Counted from the stretch's first letter, positions 18,101-25,624 are shown. The stretch is 51,535 nt of DNA from an uncultured Lachnospiraceae bacterium (GCA_910576895.1 CAJTJZ010000014.1:1-51535), one strand, 5' to 3'. The notes: generated by a model not told the origin, from the letters alone. Program-made: numbers and translations.

Positions 18101-18835
18101 CTTTTTTTCCTTTTCAATTCTTGCAATACCCATACTTAATCTTTCCTCATCAAGAATTAATTCTGATGCAGGATAAATAACAAAGGTTTCCAGATTTTCA
18201 ATAGAACGCTGACTTTGTAAATCAAAAGCACGAATAGAATCAATTTCATCTCCCCAAAACTCGATACGGGCAGGTGCTTCCTCTGTCAGTGAAAAAATAT
18301 CTAAAATGCCACCACGTACTGCAAATTGTCCCTGTGCTTCTATCTGTCCACAACGCTCATAGCCAAGTGCAGTCAGTCTTTTACAAAGCGTTGTTATATT
18401 TGCCTCTTGCCCAATATTTAATGTAATGATATTTTGTTCCAAAAATTCCAATGGAAGTACAAGATCCATCATAGCATCTATTGTTGTTACAATCGTACAG
18501 CTTTTTTTCTCTAAAATATTCTTTAATACACAAATTCTATCTTTTACAATTGTATTTCCATGAATATCCGCACTATAAAAAATAATATCCTTTGCCGGAT
18601 AATAAAAGACATTTTTTTCATATAATTTATAATCTTCAAAAATTTCCTTTGCCTTCATATCATGATAGGTAATGATTAATCGGTAATCAAAGGTTTCCCC
18701 AAGTCCATAGGCTATATGGCATTTCTGAGAATCAATACATCCATTAATCTGCACAGATACTTGCGGTTCTTGTAATTTTTTATTTAACTCCTCAAATCCG
18801 CCCATTTCCTTTAGAAGCTCTTTAAAAATATTCAT
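15125..18835 (-). CDS. mfd: Transcription-repair coupling factor
   Basis: This 1236-residue protein is Mfd. The N-terminal UvrB-homology region begins with CHIAYGLGETFDYRLII; the RNA-polymerase interaction domain carries VHENHGIGIYRGIE; the RecG-like translocase has Walker A GDVGFGKTEVAIRAAF, a DEEQRFG motif, LSATPIPRTL, and motif VI QLRGRVGRSNRTAYAF. The C-terminal regulatory domain ends with a helical tail. Mfd removes RNA polymerase stalled at lesions and recruits UvrA. It is slightly longer than B. subtilis Mfd (1177), through a C-terminal extension. It sits downstream of pth, as in many Firmicutes. The ATG at 18835 follows a weak GGGAGAAAAT site. Confidence 0.97.
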   Translation of the reverse strand: MNIFKELLKEMGGFEELNKKLQEPQVSVQINGCIDSQKCHIAYGLGETFDYRLIITYHDMKAKEIFEDYKLYEKNVFYYPAKDIIFYSADIHGNTIVKDRICVLKNILEKKSCTIVTTIDAMMDLVLPLEFLEQNIITLNIGQEANITTLCKRLTALGYERCGQIEAQGQFAVRGGILDIFSLTEEAPARIEFWGDEIDSIRAFDLQSQRSIENLETFVIYPASELILDEERLSMGIARIEKEKKKAVLVLKEEEKREAAARLERTVEEFQENLSAYGSSMGLDSYIHYFFGENVVSFLDYFRDRKTIIFLDEFIRLEEKANAVELEFQEGMTGRLEHGYILPSQADVLFSFTQIMAGLARRRLVFLSVLDVKIHGFSISMKYDVNAKSVANYINHFELLIEDLKNLKKRGYRTVLISASRTRALRLSEDLRKDYDLSAFYMENPQTMPKPGEIMVIAGNSHHGFEYPFLKFIVVTDTDIFGTQKKKRKKKQYEGRTIQSFHDLNVGDFVVHENHGIGIYRGIEKIETDHTAKDYMKIEYGDGGVLYVPAANFETVQKFAGSQARQPKLNKLNSKEWKTTKTRVRAAVKEVAGELVKLYAIRQSKKGYQFSADTIWQTEFEELFPYEETQDQIAAIEATKKDMESDKIMDRLICGDVGFGKTEVAIRAAFKAVQDSKQVVYLVPTTILAQQHYNTFIQRMKDYPLHIEMMSRFRTPAQQRKVIAGLKSGEVDIVIGTHRLLSKDIVYKNLGLLVIDEEQRFGVTHKEKIKQMKQDVDVLSLSATPIPRTLHMSLIGIRDMSVLEEPPVDRLPIQTYVMEHNEEVIREAINRELARKGQVYYVYNRVNSIVETANMVARLVKDANVAFAHGQMSERELEKIMFEFINGEIDVLVATTIIETGLDISNVNTMIIDNADQMGLSQLYQLRGRVGRSNRTAYAFLMYKRDKMLREVAEKRLKAIREFTDLGSGFKIAMRDLEIRGAGSLLGVQQHGHMEAVGYDLYCKMLNDAVLTLKGEQTEELSEFETMVDLEMDAYIPSSYIKSEFQKLDMYKRIANITNREELIDLQDELTDRFGTPKTAVTNLLMAAYLKSLAHQAWIIQIQQRGTIIEFYFHSQARLDASKFPELIAAYQGKLKLGQKKEQPVFTYSLHGKEQIEKSQVVKKSAVRTVRYENRNMAHAYSMAGHTLQRKVPIKKEVEQKKAEEEMLDNETILKKMEEFLLELNKLRLDTKELLY

Positions 18836-18866
18836 AATTTTCTCCCTGCCTGCAGTCTTTTTACAC

Positions 18867-19439
18867 TTATACTTTCTTTTTATTAAACTGATTCATTGCT
18901 TGTTCTGGTCCTTCTTCTATCATAACTTTTACTGCATAGCTTGCATTCTTTAATGCTTCCCTTATTATCGGCTCTTGTTCTGACGGAAACCGTCCCAATA
19001 CCCAATCAACTAAATCCCAATCCTTTGGTTTTTCTCCAACCCCAATTTTAATCCGCTGAAAATCTTGTGTTCCAAGCATTGCAATAATATTTTTAATTCC
19101 ATTATGTCCGCCAGCACTACCTTTTTTACGAATGCGAAGCTGCCCGGGTTCTAAACTAATATCATCATAAATAACAATCAATTCTTCTTTTGGATCAATT
19201 TTATAATAATCAACTAGTTCTCGAATACATTCTCCACTTAAATTCATATAAGTCATAGGCTGTACTAACAACACTTTTTGCCCACAAAGCATTCCCTTAC
19301 CAAGCAATGCTTTGTGTTTCCTTATATTAAGAGAAATTCCTGTTTCATCACAAATCCTTGTAATAACATCAAAACCTATATTATGACGTGTTGCCTGATA
19401 TTGCCTGTCAGGATTTCCCAAACCTACAATGATATACAT
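18867..19439 (-). CDS. pth: Peptidyl-tRNA hydrolase
   Basis: The 190-residue protein matches Pth over its full length: GLGNPDRQYQATRHNIGFDV with the catalytic His in RHNIG, MTYMNLSGE, VIYDDISLEPGQLRIRKKG, and SAGGHNGIKNI. It cleaves peptidyl-tRNAs released prematurely from ribosomes and is usually essential. It is followed by mfd with a 31-base gap, the conserved pth-mfd order of Firmicutes. The start follows GGAGG at close spacing (ATGGAGGAACTATG). Confidence 0.96.
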   Translation of the reverse strand: MYIIVGLGNPDRQYQATRHNIGFDVITRICDETGISLNIRKHKALLGKGMLCGQKVLLVQPMTYMNLSGECIRELVDYYKIDPKEELIVIYDDISLEPGQLRIRKKGSAGGHNGIKNIIAMLGTQDFQRIKIGVGEKPKDWDLVDWVLGRFPSEQEPIIREALKNASYAVKVMIEEGPEQAMNQFNKKKV

Positions 19440-19504
19440 AGTTCCTCCATCTTCTAAATCATTTTATATTAAATGATCAAGTCTTTCCATCACAGTATAC
19501 TATC

Positions 19505-19530
19505 CTTAAATAAGTCAGGCTTATTTTAAG
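19505..19530 (-). terminator. Stem-loop after serine acetyltransferase
   Basis: CTTAAATAAG (19505-19514) and CTTATTTTAAG (19520-19530) form a stem of about ten pairs with one bulge and a 5-base loop. It sits 31 bases after the stop of the serine acetyltransferase gene, between it and pth. The T-run after the stem is short, so termination is plausible but weak. Confidence 0.4.
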
Positions 19531-19560
19531 TCATTCCTAAAAGAAAGTCAATCAAGGAAA

Positions 19561-20517
19561 TCAATAAATGATAGAAAGTCCCGCTTCTTCCTGATCAAGA
19601 GATTCCATTTGAAGTGTTTTATCATAGCGAAATTGTAATTCCTGATTTTTAATGGTTACTCTAGCACCTGCATTAACTGATTTTGTAATAAATGTATTAC
19701 TTCCAATCACTGCATTTTCTCCAATCACTGTTTCGCCACCTAAAATAGAAGATCCAGAATAGATAGTAACATTATCTTGAATCGTTGGATGTCGTTTTTT
19801 ATTTTTTAGCTCCTGTCCGCCTCTTGTAGATAATGCACCTAATGTTACTCCCTGATAAACCTTTACATGCTCTCCAATAACAGTTGTTTCTCCAATAACA
19901 ATCCCTGTTCCATGATCAATAAAAAAATATTTTCCAATCGTAGCCCCCGGATGAATATCTATTCCTGTTAGGCTATGTGCATGTTCTGTCATAATTCTTG
20001 GAATTAAAGGAACTCCTAGTAAATGAAGCTCATGTGCCAATCGATTGACTAAAATCGCATAAAATCCCGGATAGGAAAAAATAATTTCATCTTTATTAAA
20101 AGCTGCTGGATCTCCATCATAAGCTGCTTGTAAATCTGTTTCCATATATGCTCTAATTTTGGGAAGCCTTCTTAAAAATTCTAAAGTAATCTCCTCAGCC
20201 TTTTCTCTGATCTTTTCTATCTCCCAATCTGCAAATTCATCATTATATTTTAATACTATCGTAATCTGTTTCTTTAAATTAAACATCACATCTTCTATTA
20301 ACATTGTTAAATGATTTCTAACGGTATAAATTTTATATTCTTTATTCTTATAATATCCAAGAAAAACAATTCGTTGCAATTCTTCCATTAATTGAATAAT
20401 AATATCTTTATTTGGCTGATTAAATGCATCCATTTTATCAATCGTTCTTCCCTGCCTATAATCAGTAAGCAGATCTTCTACAATTACCCCCATTTTCTCT
20501 ATAATATCACTTTCCAT
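19561..20517 (-). CDS. cysE: Serine O-acetyltransferase, EpsC type
   Basis: The 318-residue protein has an N-terminal helical domain of about 170 residues and a C-terminal left-handed beta-helix acyltransferase domain. The hexapeptide repeats include IHPGATIGKYFFIDHGTGIV (catalytic HG), IGETTVIGEHVKVYQGVTLG and ILGGETVIGENAVIG. The long N-terminal domain and the RGGQELKNKKRHPTIQDN loop are typical of the EpsC type. It acetylates serine with acetyl-CoA in the first step of cysteine synthesis. The start at 20517 follows AGGGGG. It has its own promoter at 20578-20606, and no cysK lies in the window. Confidence 0.93.
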   Translation of the reverse strand: MESDIIEKMGVIVEDLLTDYRQGRTIDKMDAFNQPNKDIIIQLMEELQRIVFLGYYKNKEYKIYTVRNHLTMLIEDVMFNLKKQITIVLKYNDEFADWEIEKIREKAEEITLEFLRRLPKIRAYMETDLQAAYDGDPAAFNKDEIIFSYPGFYAILVNRLAHELHLLGVPLIPRIMTEHAHSLTGIDIHPGATIGKYFFIDHGTGIVIGETTVIGEHVKVYQGVTLGALSTRGGQELKNKKRHPTIQDNVTIYSGSSILGGETVIGENAVIGSNTFITKSVNAGARVTIKNQELQFRYDKTLQMESLDQEEAGLSIIY

Positions 20518-20577
20518 AAGTTTTCCCCCTTGATACTAAAATCTATTCCAATTATATGAAATGAAATTCATTTTGCT

Positions 20578-20606
20578 ATTGTAACACAGCATAAGTATAA
20601 AGTCAA
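20578..20606 (-). promoter_or_regulatory. Promoter of the serine acetyltransferase gene
   Basis: On the minus strand a -35 box TTGACT (20606-20601), a 17-bp spacer and a -10 box TACAAT (20583-20578) form a near-consensus sigma-A promoter. Transcription would begin near 20571, about 54 bases before the start codon. No T-box or other riboswitch is visible in this short leader. Confidence 0.7.
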
Positions 20607-20666
20607 AAATGGGAAGAAATATAGAAGGATAAAATGAGAAATATAAAGTAAAAATTTCAAAAACAC

Positions 20667-20695
20667 TTGAAAAACAATTTTGAATATGATATAAA
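20667..20695 (+). promoter_or_regulatory. Promoter of the candidate antitoxin RNA
   Basis: On the plus strand a -35 box TTGAAA (20667-20672), a 17-bp spacer and a -10 box TATAAA (20690-20695) point toward the 3' end of the holin-like toxin gene on the opposite strand. The predicted start is about 20702. Confidence 0.65.
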
Positions 20696-20701
20696 ACAAA
20701 A

Positions 20702-20779
20702 ATGGGAAGCCAAAAGCGGCTACCCCATAACTTAAAAACTGCTGTCACTATTGCAAGTAGTGGCGGCTATTTCTTTTTT
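20702..20779 (+). ncRNA. Candidate antisense antitoxin RNA of a type I module
   Basis: A transcript from the promoter at 20667-20695 would run about 78 bases to an intrinsic terminator. The terminator stem is GCTGTCACTA (20741-20750) pairing with TAGTGGCGGC (20758-20767), ten pairs including G-U wobbles, followed by TATTTCTTTTTT. The RNA overlaps the last ~32 bases of the toxin reading frame and its 3' untranslated region on the opposite strand, the tail-to-tail arrangement known for txpA/RatA in Bacillus subtilis. It contains no reading frame with a ribosome binding site. Expression has not been shown; the call rests on promoter, terminator and position. Confidence 0.65.
20741..20779 (+). 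terminator. Intrinsic terminator of the antisense RNA
   Basis: A ten-pair stem with a 7-base loop (20741-20767) is followed directly by a T-rich tract with six consecutive T (20774-20779). It is oriented for plus-strand transcription and would end the candidate antitoxin RNA. On the minus strand it lies within the end of the toxin frame. Confidence 0.65.
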
Positions 20780-20867
20780 CCCTTGAAAATCTGATAAGAT
20801 AACAAAGATTTACAAGAGAAACAATAAAGATACCTGTCTGAACTAAATCAGAATATGTAATCATCAT
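20748..20867 (-). CDS. Holin-like type I toxin (39 residues)
   Basis: The frame encodes MMITYSDLVQTGIFIVSLVN, then LCYLIRFSREKRNSRHYLQ. A short N-terminal stretch, one membrane helix (about residues 8-26) and a positively charged tail match the putative holin-like toxin family of Firmicutes, whose members typically begin M-x-T-Y-x-x-L and damage the membrane when overproduced. The start follows a perfect GGAGGGC site 6 bases upstream. The promoter is at 20954-20982, and the leader can fold so that the ribosome binding site pairs with an upstream GCCCTCC. The antisense RNA on the plus strand is the likely antitoxin. It was too short to be among the supplied reading frames. Confidence 0.8.
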   Translation of the reverse strand: MMITYSDLVQTGIFIVSLVNLCYLIRFSREKRNSRHYLQ

Positions 20868-20873
20868 TGTATC

Positions 20874-20924
20874 GCCCTCCTTTCTTTCGTCTGGAGGGCT
20901 TTTAAACCCTCCGAAAAAGAGGGC
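20874..20924 (-). promoter_or_regulatory. Toxin leader with competing Shine-Dalgarno and anti-Shine-Dalgarno segments
   Basis: Reading 5' to 3' on the minus strand the leader has GCCCTC (20924-20919), GGAGGG (20912-20907), GCCCTCC (20899-20893) and the ribosome binding site GGAGGGC (20880-20874). The third segment can pair either with the second (a tight hairpin that frees the ribosome site) or with the ribosome site itself (seven pairs). The first can pair with the second, which would release the third. This is a candidate translational switch, as known in other type I toxin mRNAs. Confidence 0.6.
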
Positions 20925-20953
20925 AGCCGCCTTTCATGGTTTCCCATACGACA

Positions 20954-20982
20954 ATAATAATATAATTTAATCGATACTGCAA
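20954..20982 (-). promoter_or_regulatory. Promoter of the holin-like toxin mRNA
   Basis: On the minus strand a -35 box TTGCAG (20982-20977), a 17-bp spacer and a -10 box TATTAT (20959-20954) lie between the serpin stop and the toxin. Transcription would start near 20947 and give a leader of about 80 bases. Confidence 0.6.
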
Positions 20983-21009
20983 TACGATTTTTTAATTAAA
21001 GCTAAAAAA

Positions 21010-22716
21010 TTATTCGAAAAATTCCGTTACAACTCCAAGAAATAATGGTACAGTTTCTGTTTCTTCCTGAAGGGTTTGTGTATCTGCAATAATATATACA
21101 AATGGTTCATGAAAATCAACTTCCAGTGGTGTTTTTTCTTCAACTATTGCAGATGTAGCATTTTCTATAATAACCGCTGTAACTGCAGCGGCTTCTGTTC
21201 CTTCTTCTGCAACTTTTACTTTTACTTTTTGTAACACTTGACTAATATAAAGATTTTGATCCATAATCTGTGTTCCATGTCCAAGTCCGTTTAAATTTGC
21301 TTTTTCTTCATCAAAGGCATCTTGTAATCCCATTGTTTTTAATATATCATTCATTGTAATGGAATAATCTATTGTAAATTTTGGTAAACGTAAAATAACA
21401 TCGGTACTTACTGCATTTTTTAAATAGGAATGAAGTTTCTCTCTTGTTAAGCTCTGTGCTAACTGCCTTGCTGTCTGTCCTGCTTGTGGGCGAATAGCAA
21501 AGAAAGAAAGTCTTCCATCATCATAAGGAAGAATCAGTCCATCGGCATCTTCCGTTTTAAAATAATTTCGATAGCCGTTATCATTCATAAAATCTGTCAT
21601 AACTTTTTTACCATCTTCATTTGTAAATTCTCTTTTATATGTACTTCTTTCCTCAAATGGATATTTCCATTTTGCCTTTAAATAAATCGCATTAATTAAA
21701 GCAAGTCTTGCATCTTCTGATAAATTTTTCTCTAGTAATGTCGGAATTAATCCTTGTGTTTTATTCCCTACCCAATGATTAATGCCTATACGTGCCTTAT
21801 CTGTACAAAGATCGGTTTGATAAATTTCTGCATTATAAAGATTTACCATATTAGAAAGCCAAGCAGGTTCAGCAGCAAATGTATCATCCATCCATACAGA
21901 ATCTGCAATGGAAAGTTTTGTACTGCCAGATACTTTAGAAAGACTTTCTGTAAGCTGATATACTCTATCTGCAATAGAATCCTTTCCAAGAACTGCATCA
22001 AACTCTGTCTTTGTATTTTCCTTTGCTCCCTCTGCTGCAAGCACTAATGCTAAATAAGCAGACAATGGAGAAACAACAGGATTTTGATCTTTTTCTTTTT
22101 TTGAAACAACATGGTTAAATACAGAATAACAAAACTGATTCACATCTTTATAATCTGTAAAAAGAATATCATTTCGACCAACATCTATTTTTTCTACCTC
22201 TTTACTTAAATTTGTTACTAAATCATTTTCTACTTCTTGCTCTTTATAAGGTTCTTCTTCCTTTTCTTTCCCTTGATCTCCAATATTATAAATAATATCC
22301 TCATCATTACTTGGTATTTCTGGATTTTCTATCTTGTTTTCTATATCTTCTTGTTCTTTCTCTATTGGTTTCTCTACCTTTTTTGTCACCTTTAGCTTTT
22401 GTTTAACACTTTTTCCGCTTTTTTCTATTTTAGCCATAATAATAACCGTTCCCTTTTTTATTGCTGTTACTTTTCCTTTTTTATTTACTTTTGCAATTTT
22501 AGGATTACTAGATGACCATATAATAATATCTTCTACTTTCTTTTTTTCATCGGAAACCCGAAAAGTATAGCTATCTCCTACCGATAATGTCTTTACACTT
22601 TTAGAAAAAGATAATTTTCCCTTTTTTGCTGCATACCCCACATCATAAGATAGGAATGTTCCTGTTATAAAAGTAGTGGCAAGAACCATTGCTGTGATAC
22701 GATAATATTTTTTCAT
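21010..22716 (-). CDS. Secreted serpin with N-terminal Big2 domain
   Basis: The 568-residue protein has a signal peptide (1-29), a Big2 immunoglobulin-like domain (about 32-112, with VGDSYTFRV ... IIWSSSNPKIAKVNKKGKVTAIKKGTVII), a Glu/Lys-rich linker (about 113-180) and a complete serpin domain (about 185-568). Serpin hallmarks are NPVVSPLSAYLALVLAAEGA, a reactive-loop hinge EEGTEAAAVTAV (about 504-515) and the C-terminal signature HEPFVYII. An inhibitory hinge with small residues suggests an active suicide inhibitor of serine proteases. The reactive loop is about 7 residues longer than in alpha-1-antitrypsin, so the P1 residue is uncertain; counting from the hinge it would fall at Asn-Ala-Thr. 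Gut bacterial serpins are thought to block host or competitor proteases. Confidence 0.92.
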   Translation of the reverse strand: MKKYYRITAMVLATTFITGTFLSYDVGYAAKKGKLSFSKSVKTLSVGDSYTFRVSDEKKKVEDIIIWSSSNPKIAKVNKKGKVTAIKKGTVIIMAKIEKSGKSVKQKLKVTKKVEKPIEKEQEDIENKIENPEIPSNDEDIIYNIGDQGKEKEEEPYKEQEVENDLVTNLSKEVEKIDVGRNDILFTDYKDVNQFCYSVFNHVVSKKEKDQNPVVSPLSAYLALVLAAEGAKENTKTEFDAVLGKDSIADRVYQLTESLSKVSGSTKLSIADSVWMDDTFAAEPAWLSNMVNLYNAEIYQTDLCTDKARIGINHWVGNKTQGLIPTLLEKNLSEDARLALINAIYLKAKWKYPFEERSTYKREFTNEDGKKVMTDFMNDNGYRNYFKTEDADGLILPYDDGRLSFFAIRPQAGQTARQLAQSLTREKLHSYLKNAVSTDVILRLPKFTIDYSITMNDILKTMGLQDAFDEEKANLNGLGHGTQIMDQNLYISQVLQKVKVKVAEEGTEAAAVTAVIIENATSAIVEEKTPLEVDFHEPFVYIIADTQTLQEETETVPLFLGVVTEFFE

Positions 22717-22832
22717 AATGACTCCTTTCTATGGACTTTTTACTTTATCCATGCCTGTAATAATATTTTGAAACATCTCTTCTTTATTAACTCCATGTAA
22801 ATTAGTAAAAAGCCACATATTTTTTCATTTTT

Positions 22833-25529
22833 TTATGCTTTTGTAAACATCTTTCTAATCATATCCACAGGAATCATCGTAACTGCTAATAAAACAACGG
22901 TAATCCATCCTGTAATTCCAAATGGAACACAACTAAACATATTTCCAATCCAAGTAAATACTTCGAAAGGAATTAAGGCTGCATTTACAATTAATGCTTG
23001 TACAAAAATAATTAAGAAAAATACTTTTAAAAAGCCTGTATTTTCATTAAGTCCCTTAAAAATTGCAAATTTTTCATCTCTTACATTAAATCCATTAAAT
23101 AATGCACTTACAATAAATAATACAAAATATCCTGTTAAATGCTGTTCCTCATTATCAAAAAGTCCTCGGAAAAATGGATGTTTTAAATAAACGAAACTCA
23201 CAATGGTAAGCCATGCTCCCATAATTAAAATTTGGGTCATCATCTTTTTACTAATAATACTTTCATCTCTTCTTCTTGGTTTTTCTGTCATGTACTCTTT
23301 TAATGCAGGTTCATTTCCAAGCATAATTGCACCAAGACTGTCCATAACAAGATTTACAAATAAAAGATGTGTTACCTTTAATGGTTCTTCTACTCCAAAA
23401 AACGGAGCAATCGCACTAACAATAACAGCAGCAACATTAATCACAAGCTGGAATTTACAGAACTTTAAAATATTATGATAAATGGTTCTTCCATACCAAA
23501 TAGCATCTTTAATAGATTTAAAGTTATCATCTAAAATTACAATTTTTCCAGCTTCTTTCGCAGCTTCTGTACCACTTCCCATAGCAAAGCCTACATCTGC
23601 TCTCTTTAATGCTGGAGAATCGTTTACACCATCTCCTGTCATACCAACAACAAGATTCATTTCCTGACAAAGCCGCACCATTCTTGATTTATCGGTTGGC
23701 AATGCCCTTGCAATGACACGAATATGCTTCATTACTTTCTTAATTTCATCATCTGACATTTCATTTAACTGTGCAGAAGAAAATGCCCGGTCTTCTTTAT
23801 TGCTTAATAATCCTGCATCTCTTGCAATGGCAACGGCTGTTTCTAATCTATCTCCTGTAATCATAACAACCTGAATCCCTGCATTTTGAACTTCTTCAAT
23901 CGCTTCCTTTGCTTCTGGTCTTACATCATCTCGAATAGCCGCAAGTCCAATAATGACAATATCATCATGAATCGTACTTTCTTTTAACTGTTTTTCTGAA
24001 TAACCAAAGGCAAGTACACGCATTGCCTTCGATGCAAGTTCATCAATCTTTTTATTTACTACAGAAGAATCTAGTTCTTTCACTTCTCCATTTTCATCTA
24101 AATATTTCTTTGCTTTTAAAAGAAGCCGCTCTGGTGCACCTTTATAAAATGTTTTTCCTAAAGAATCAATTCTTGCCTGACTAAATTTATTTGTAGAATT
24201 AAAGCCTTGACTTGCAGAAATAATACAAGACGTATCTGCTTCTAATGCATGAAATGTAGTTTCTCCAATAAATTTCATTAATGCCTGATCGGTTGCATTT
24301 CCTCCAATCACATGATGTCCTGCATCAAACATAGATTGTGTATTTTTACCAATCGCCAAATCAAGTAGTCCTTTTACTTTACTATGTTTACTTAAATCAC
24401 TGATTGGAATTGACTTTCCATCTGCTGTAAAGAAATCCACAACTTCTAACTTTCCTTTTGTGATTGTTCCCGTTTTATCACTAAATAAAATATTTAAAGA
24501 ACCTGCTGTTTCAATTCCCTCTGCTTTTCGCACAAGTACATTATGATCAAGCATTTTACTTGTATTTTGCATAAGTACTAAGGAAATCATAAGCGGCAGT
24601 CCTTCTGGTACAGCACAAACAATAATAACAACTGCTAAGGAAACGGCTTCAATAAGATCTGTAATAATTGTCTGTGCACCAAGGGAAAAATAAGCAGAAA
24701 CGCCACCTGCTGATAGAATAAAATTTGCCATATATAAAATAGCAATCACAATTGCACCAATATAGCCAAATTTAGAAATCTGCCCTGCCAGTTTTGCCAA
24801 TTTTACTTTTAATGGGGAATCTGGCTCATCTTCCTGCATTTCTTCTGCCATTCTTCCCATCATTGTTTTTAAGCCAACTTTTCGTACATCAAAAACACCT
24901 TCTCCATCAAAGACAACTGCCCCACGAAACAGAGAATGTTTATCCACAAAGGTATCCCCTGTAATTTCCTCAGAAAGTTCAAAACTTATTGGTGCTTCTG
25001 TTTTTTTACATTCTTCTGATTCTCCATTTAATGCGGAATTATCTACACTAAGAGTTCCGGAGATCAGTACACCATCTGCTGGAATTTTATCCCCAGACTG
25101 CAAAAGAATTTTATCACCAACAACAACATTATCTACATCAATCACTGTTACAAGCCCATTGCGATAGACTTTACATTGATCCTTTTTTGTACTATCTTTT
25201 AATTCACGATATTTGCTATCACTTGCTACCCCTGTTTTTGCAGAAACAAACGCTACAATTAAAACAGCTATGATTGTACCTAATGGTTCATAAATTTCTG
25301 CATATCCAAAAAAGAACATAACAATCATTAATGCTGCAATTGCAAGCAAAATCCGAATCATAGGATCACTAAATGTTTCTTTAAACTCCTCCCAAAATGT
25401 CGTAGGCTCGGAATCTGGTATTTCATTTGAACCATATTTTTTTCTGGATTCCTCTACTTCTTTCTCTGTAAGCCCAGAAAATACATTTCCTTTTCCTATT
25501 TCTGTATCTTTCATTTCATCTGATTTCAA
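22833..25529 (-). CDS. Calcium-type P-type ATPase (P2 family)
   Basis: The 898-residue protein is a cation P-type ATPase: N-terminal cation-ATPase domain (FSGLTEKEVEESRKKYGSNEIP), an actuator domain, the ion-binding PEGLP motif (VCAVPEGLPLMIS), the phosphorylation site SDKTGTITKG, GDRLETAVAIARDAG, and the hinge MTGDGVNDSPALKRADVGFAMG. The C-terminal membrane domain is complete. PEGLP and overall architecture match the P2 Ca2+ pumps (PMCA/SERCA-like), which export calcium. The start is a TTG at 25529 with GGGAGG 7 bases upstream. It is the last gene of the yceG-telA-terD operon; TerD domains bind calcium, so a joint calcium role is plausible. A hairpin (25549-25590) sits in its leader. Confidence 0.92.
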   Translation of the reverse strand: MKSDEMKDTEIGKGNVFSGLTEKEVEESRKKYGSNEIPDSEPTTFWEEFKETFSDPMIRILLAIAALMIVMFFFGYAEIYEPLGTIIAVLIVAFVSAKTGVASDSKYRELKDSTKKDQCKVYRNGLVTVIDVDNVVVGDKILLQSGDKIPADGVLISGTLSVDNSALNGESEECKKTEAPISFELSEEITGDTFVDKHSLFRGAVVFDGEGVFDVRKVGLKTMMGRMAEEMQEDEPDSPLKVKLAKLAGQISKFGYIGAIVIAILYMANFILSAGGVSAYFSLGAQTIITDLIEAVSLAVVIIVCAVPEGLPLMISLVLMQNTSKMLDHNVLVRKAEGIETAGSLNILFSDKTGTITKGKLEVVDFFTADGKSIPISDLSKHSKVKGLLDLAIGKNTQSMFDAGHHVIGGNATDQALMKFIGETTFHALEADTSCIISASQGFNSTNKFSQARIDSLGKTFYKGAPERLLLKAKKYLDENGEVKELDSSVVNKKIDELASKAMRVLAFGYSEKQLKESTIHDDIVIIGLAAIRDDVRPEAKEAIEEVQNAGIQVVMITGDRLETAVAIARDAGLLSNKEDRAFSSAQLNEMSDDEIKKVMKHIRVIARALPTDKSRMVRLCQEMNLVVGMTGDGVNDSPALKRADVGFAMGSGTEAAKEAGKIVILDDNFKSIKDAIWYGRTIYHNILKFCKFQLVINVAAVIVSAIAPFFGVEEPLKVTHLLFVNLVMDSLGAIMLGNEPALKEYMTEKPRRRDESIISKKMMTQILIMGAWLTIVSFVYLKHPFFRGLFDNEEQHLTGYFVLFIVSALFNGFNVRDEKFAIFKGLNENTGFLKVFFLIIFVQALIVNAALIPFEVFTWIGNMFSCVPFGITGWITVVLLAVTMIPVDMIRKMFTKA

Positions 25530-25548
25530 TTAAAATCCTCCCTTTATT

Positions 25549-25590
25549 ATAATATTCCTAAACATCTTATCTTATTTTATGGAATATTAT
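25549..25590 (-). promoter_or_regulatory. Inverted repeat in the leader of the calcium ATPase gene
   Basis: ATAATATTCC (25549-25558) and GGAATATTAT (25581-25590) are a perfect 10-bp inverted repeat with a 22-base loop, ending about 20 bases before the TTG start and just upstream of its ribosome binding site. It may be an mRNA stem that sets differential expression within the operon, or an operator. Confidence 0.4.
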
Positions 25591-25597
25591 GAATAAT

Positions 25598-25624
25598 GAA
25601 GGAGAAACAATATGTTCCCCCTTC
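25598..25624 (-). terminator. Hairpin downstream of the third terD gene
   Basis: On the minus strand GAAGGGGGAAC pairs with GUUUCUCCUUC over 11 positions including two G-U wobbles, with a 5-base loop. It lies 26 bases after the stop of the third terD gene and is followed by an A/T-rich tract. It could be a partial terminator that lowers transcription into the ATPase gene. Confidence 0.45.

Noticed and set aside
20536..20748. A 70-codon minus-strand frame in the gap between serine acetyltransferase and serpin
   Set aside because: It overlaps the antitoxin promoter and the serine acetyltransferase promoter and has phenylalanine-rich low-complexity content without a ribosome site.
20987..21010. 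AT-only hairpin (ATTTTTTA/TAAAAAAT) after the serpin gene as a terminator
   Set aside because: The stem is all A/T pairs and too weak to score as an intrinsic terminator; it is likely chance in an AT-rich spacer.
22729..22818. A 29-codon minus-strand frame between the calcium ATPase stop and the serpin start
   Set aside because: It lacks a ribosome binding site and has no recognisable homology or composition; probably chance in AT-rich DNA.
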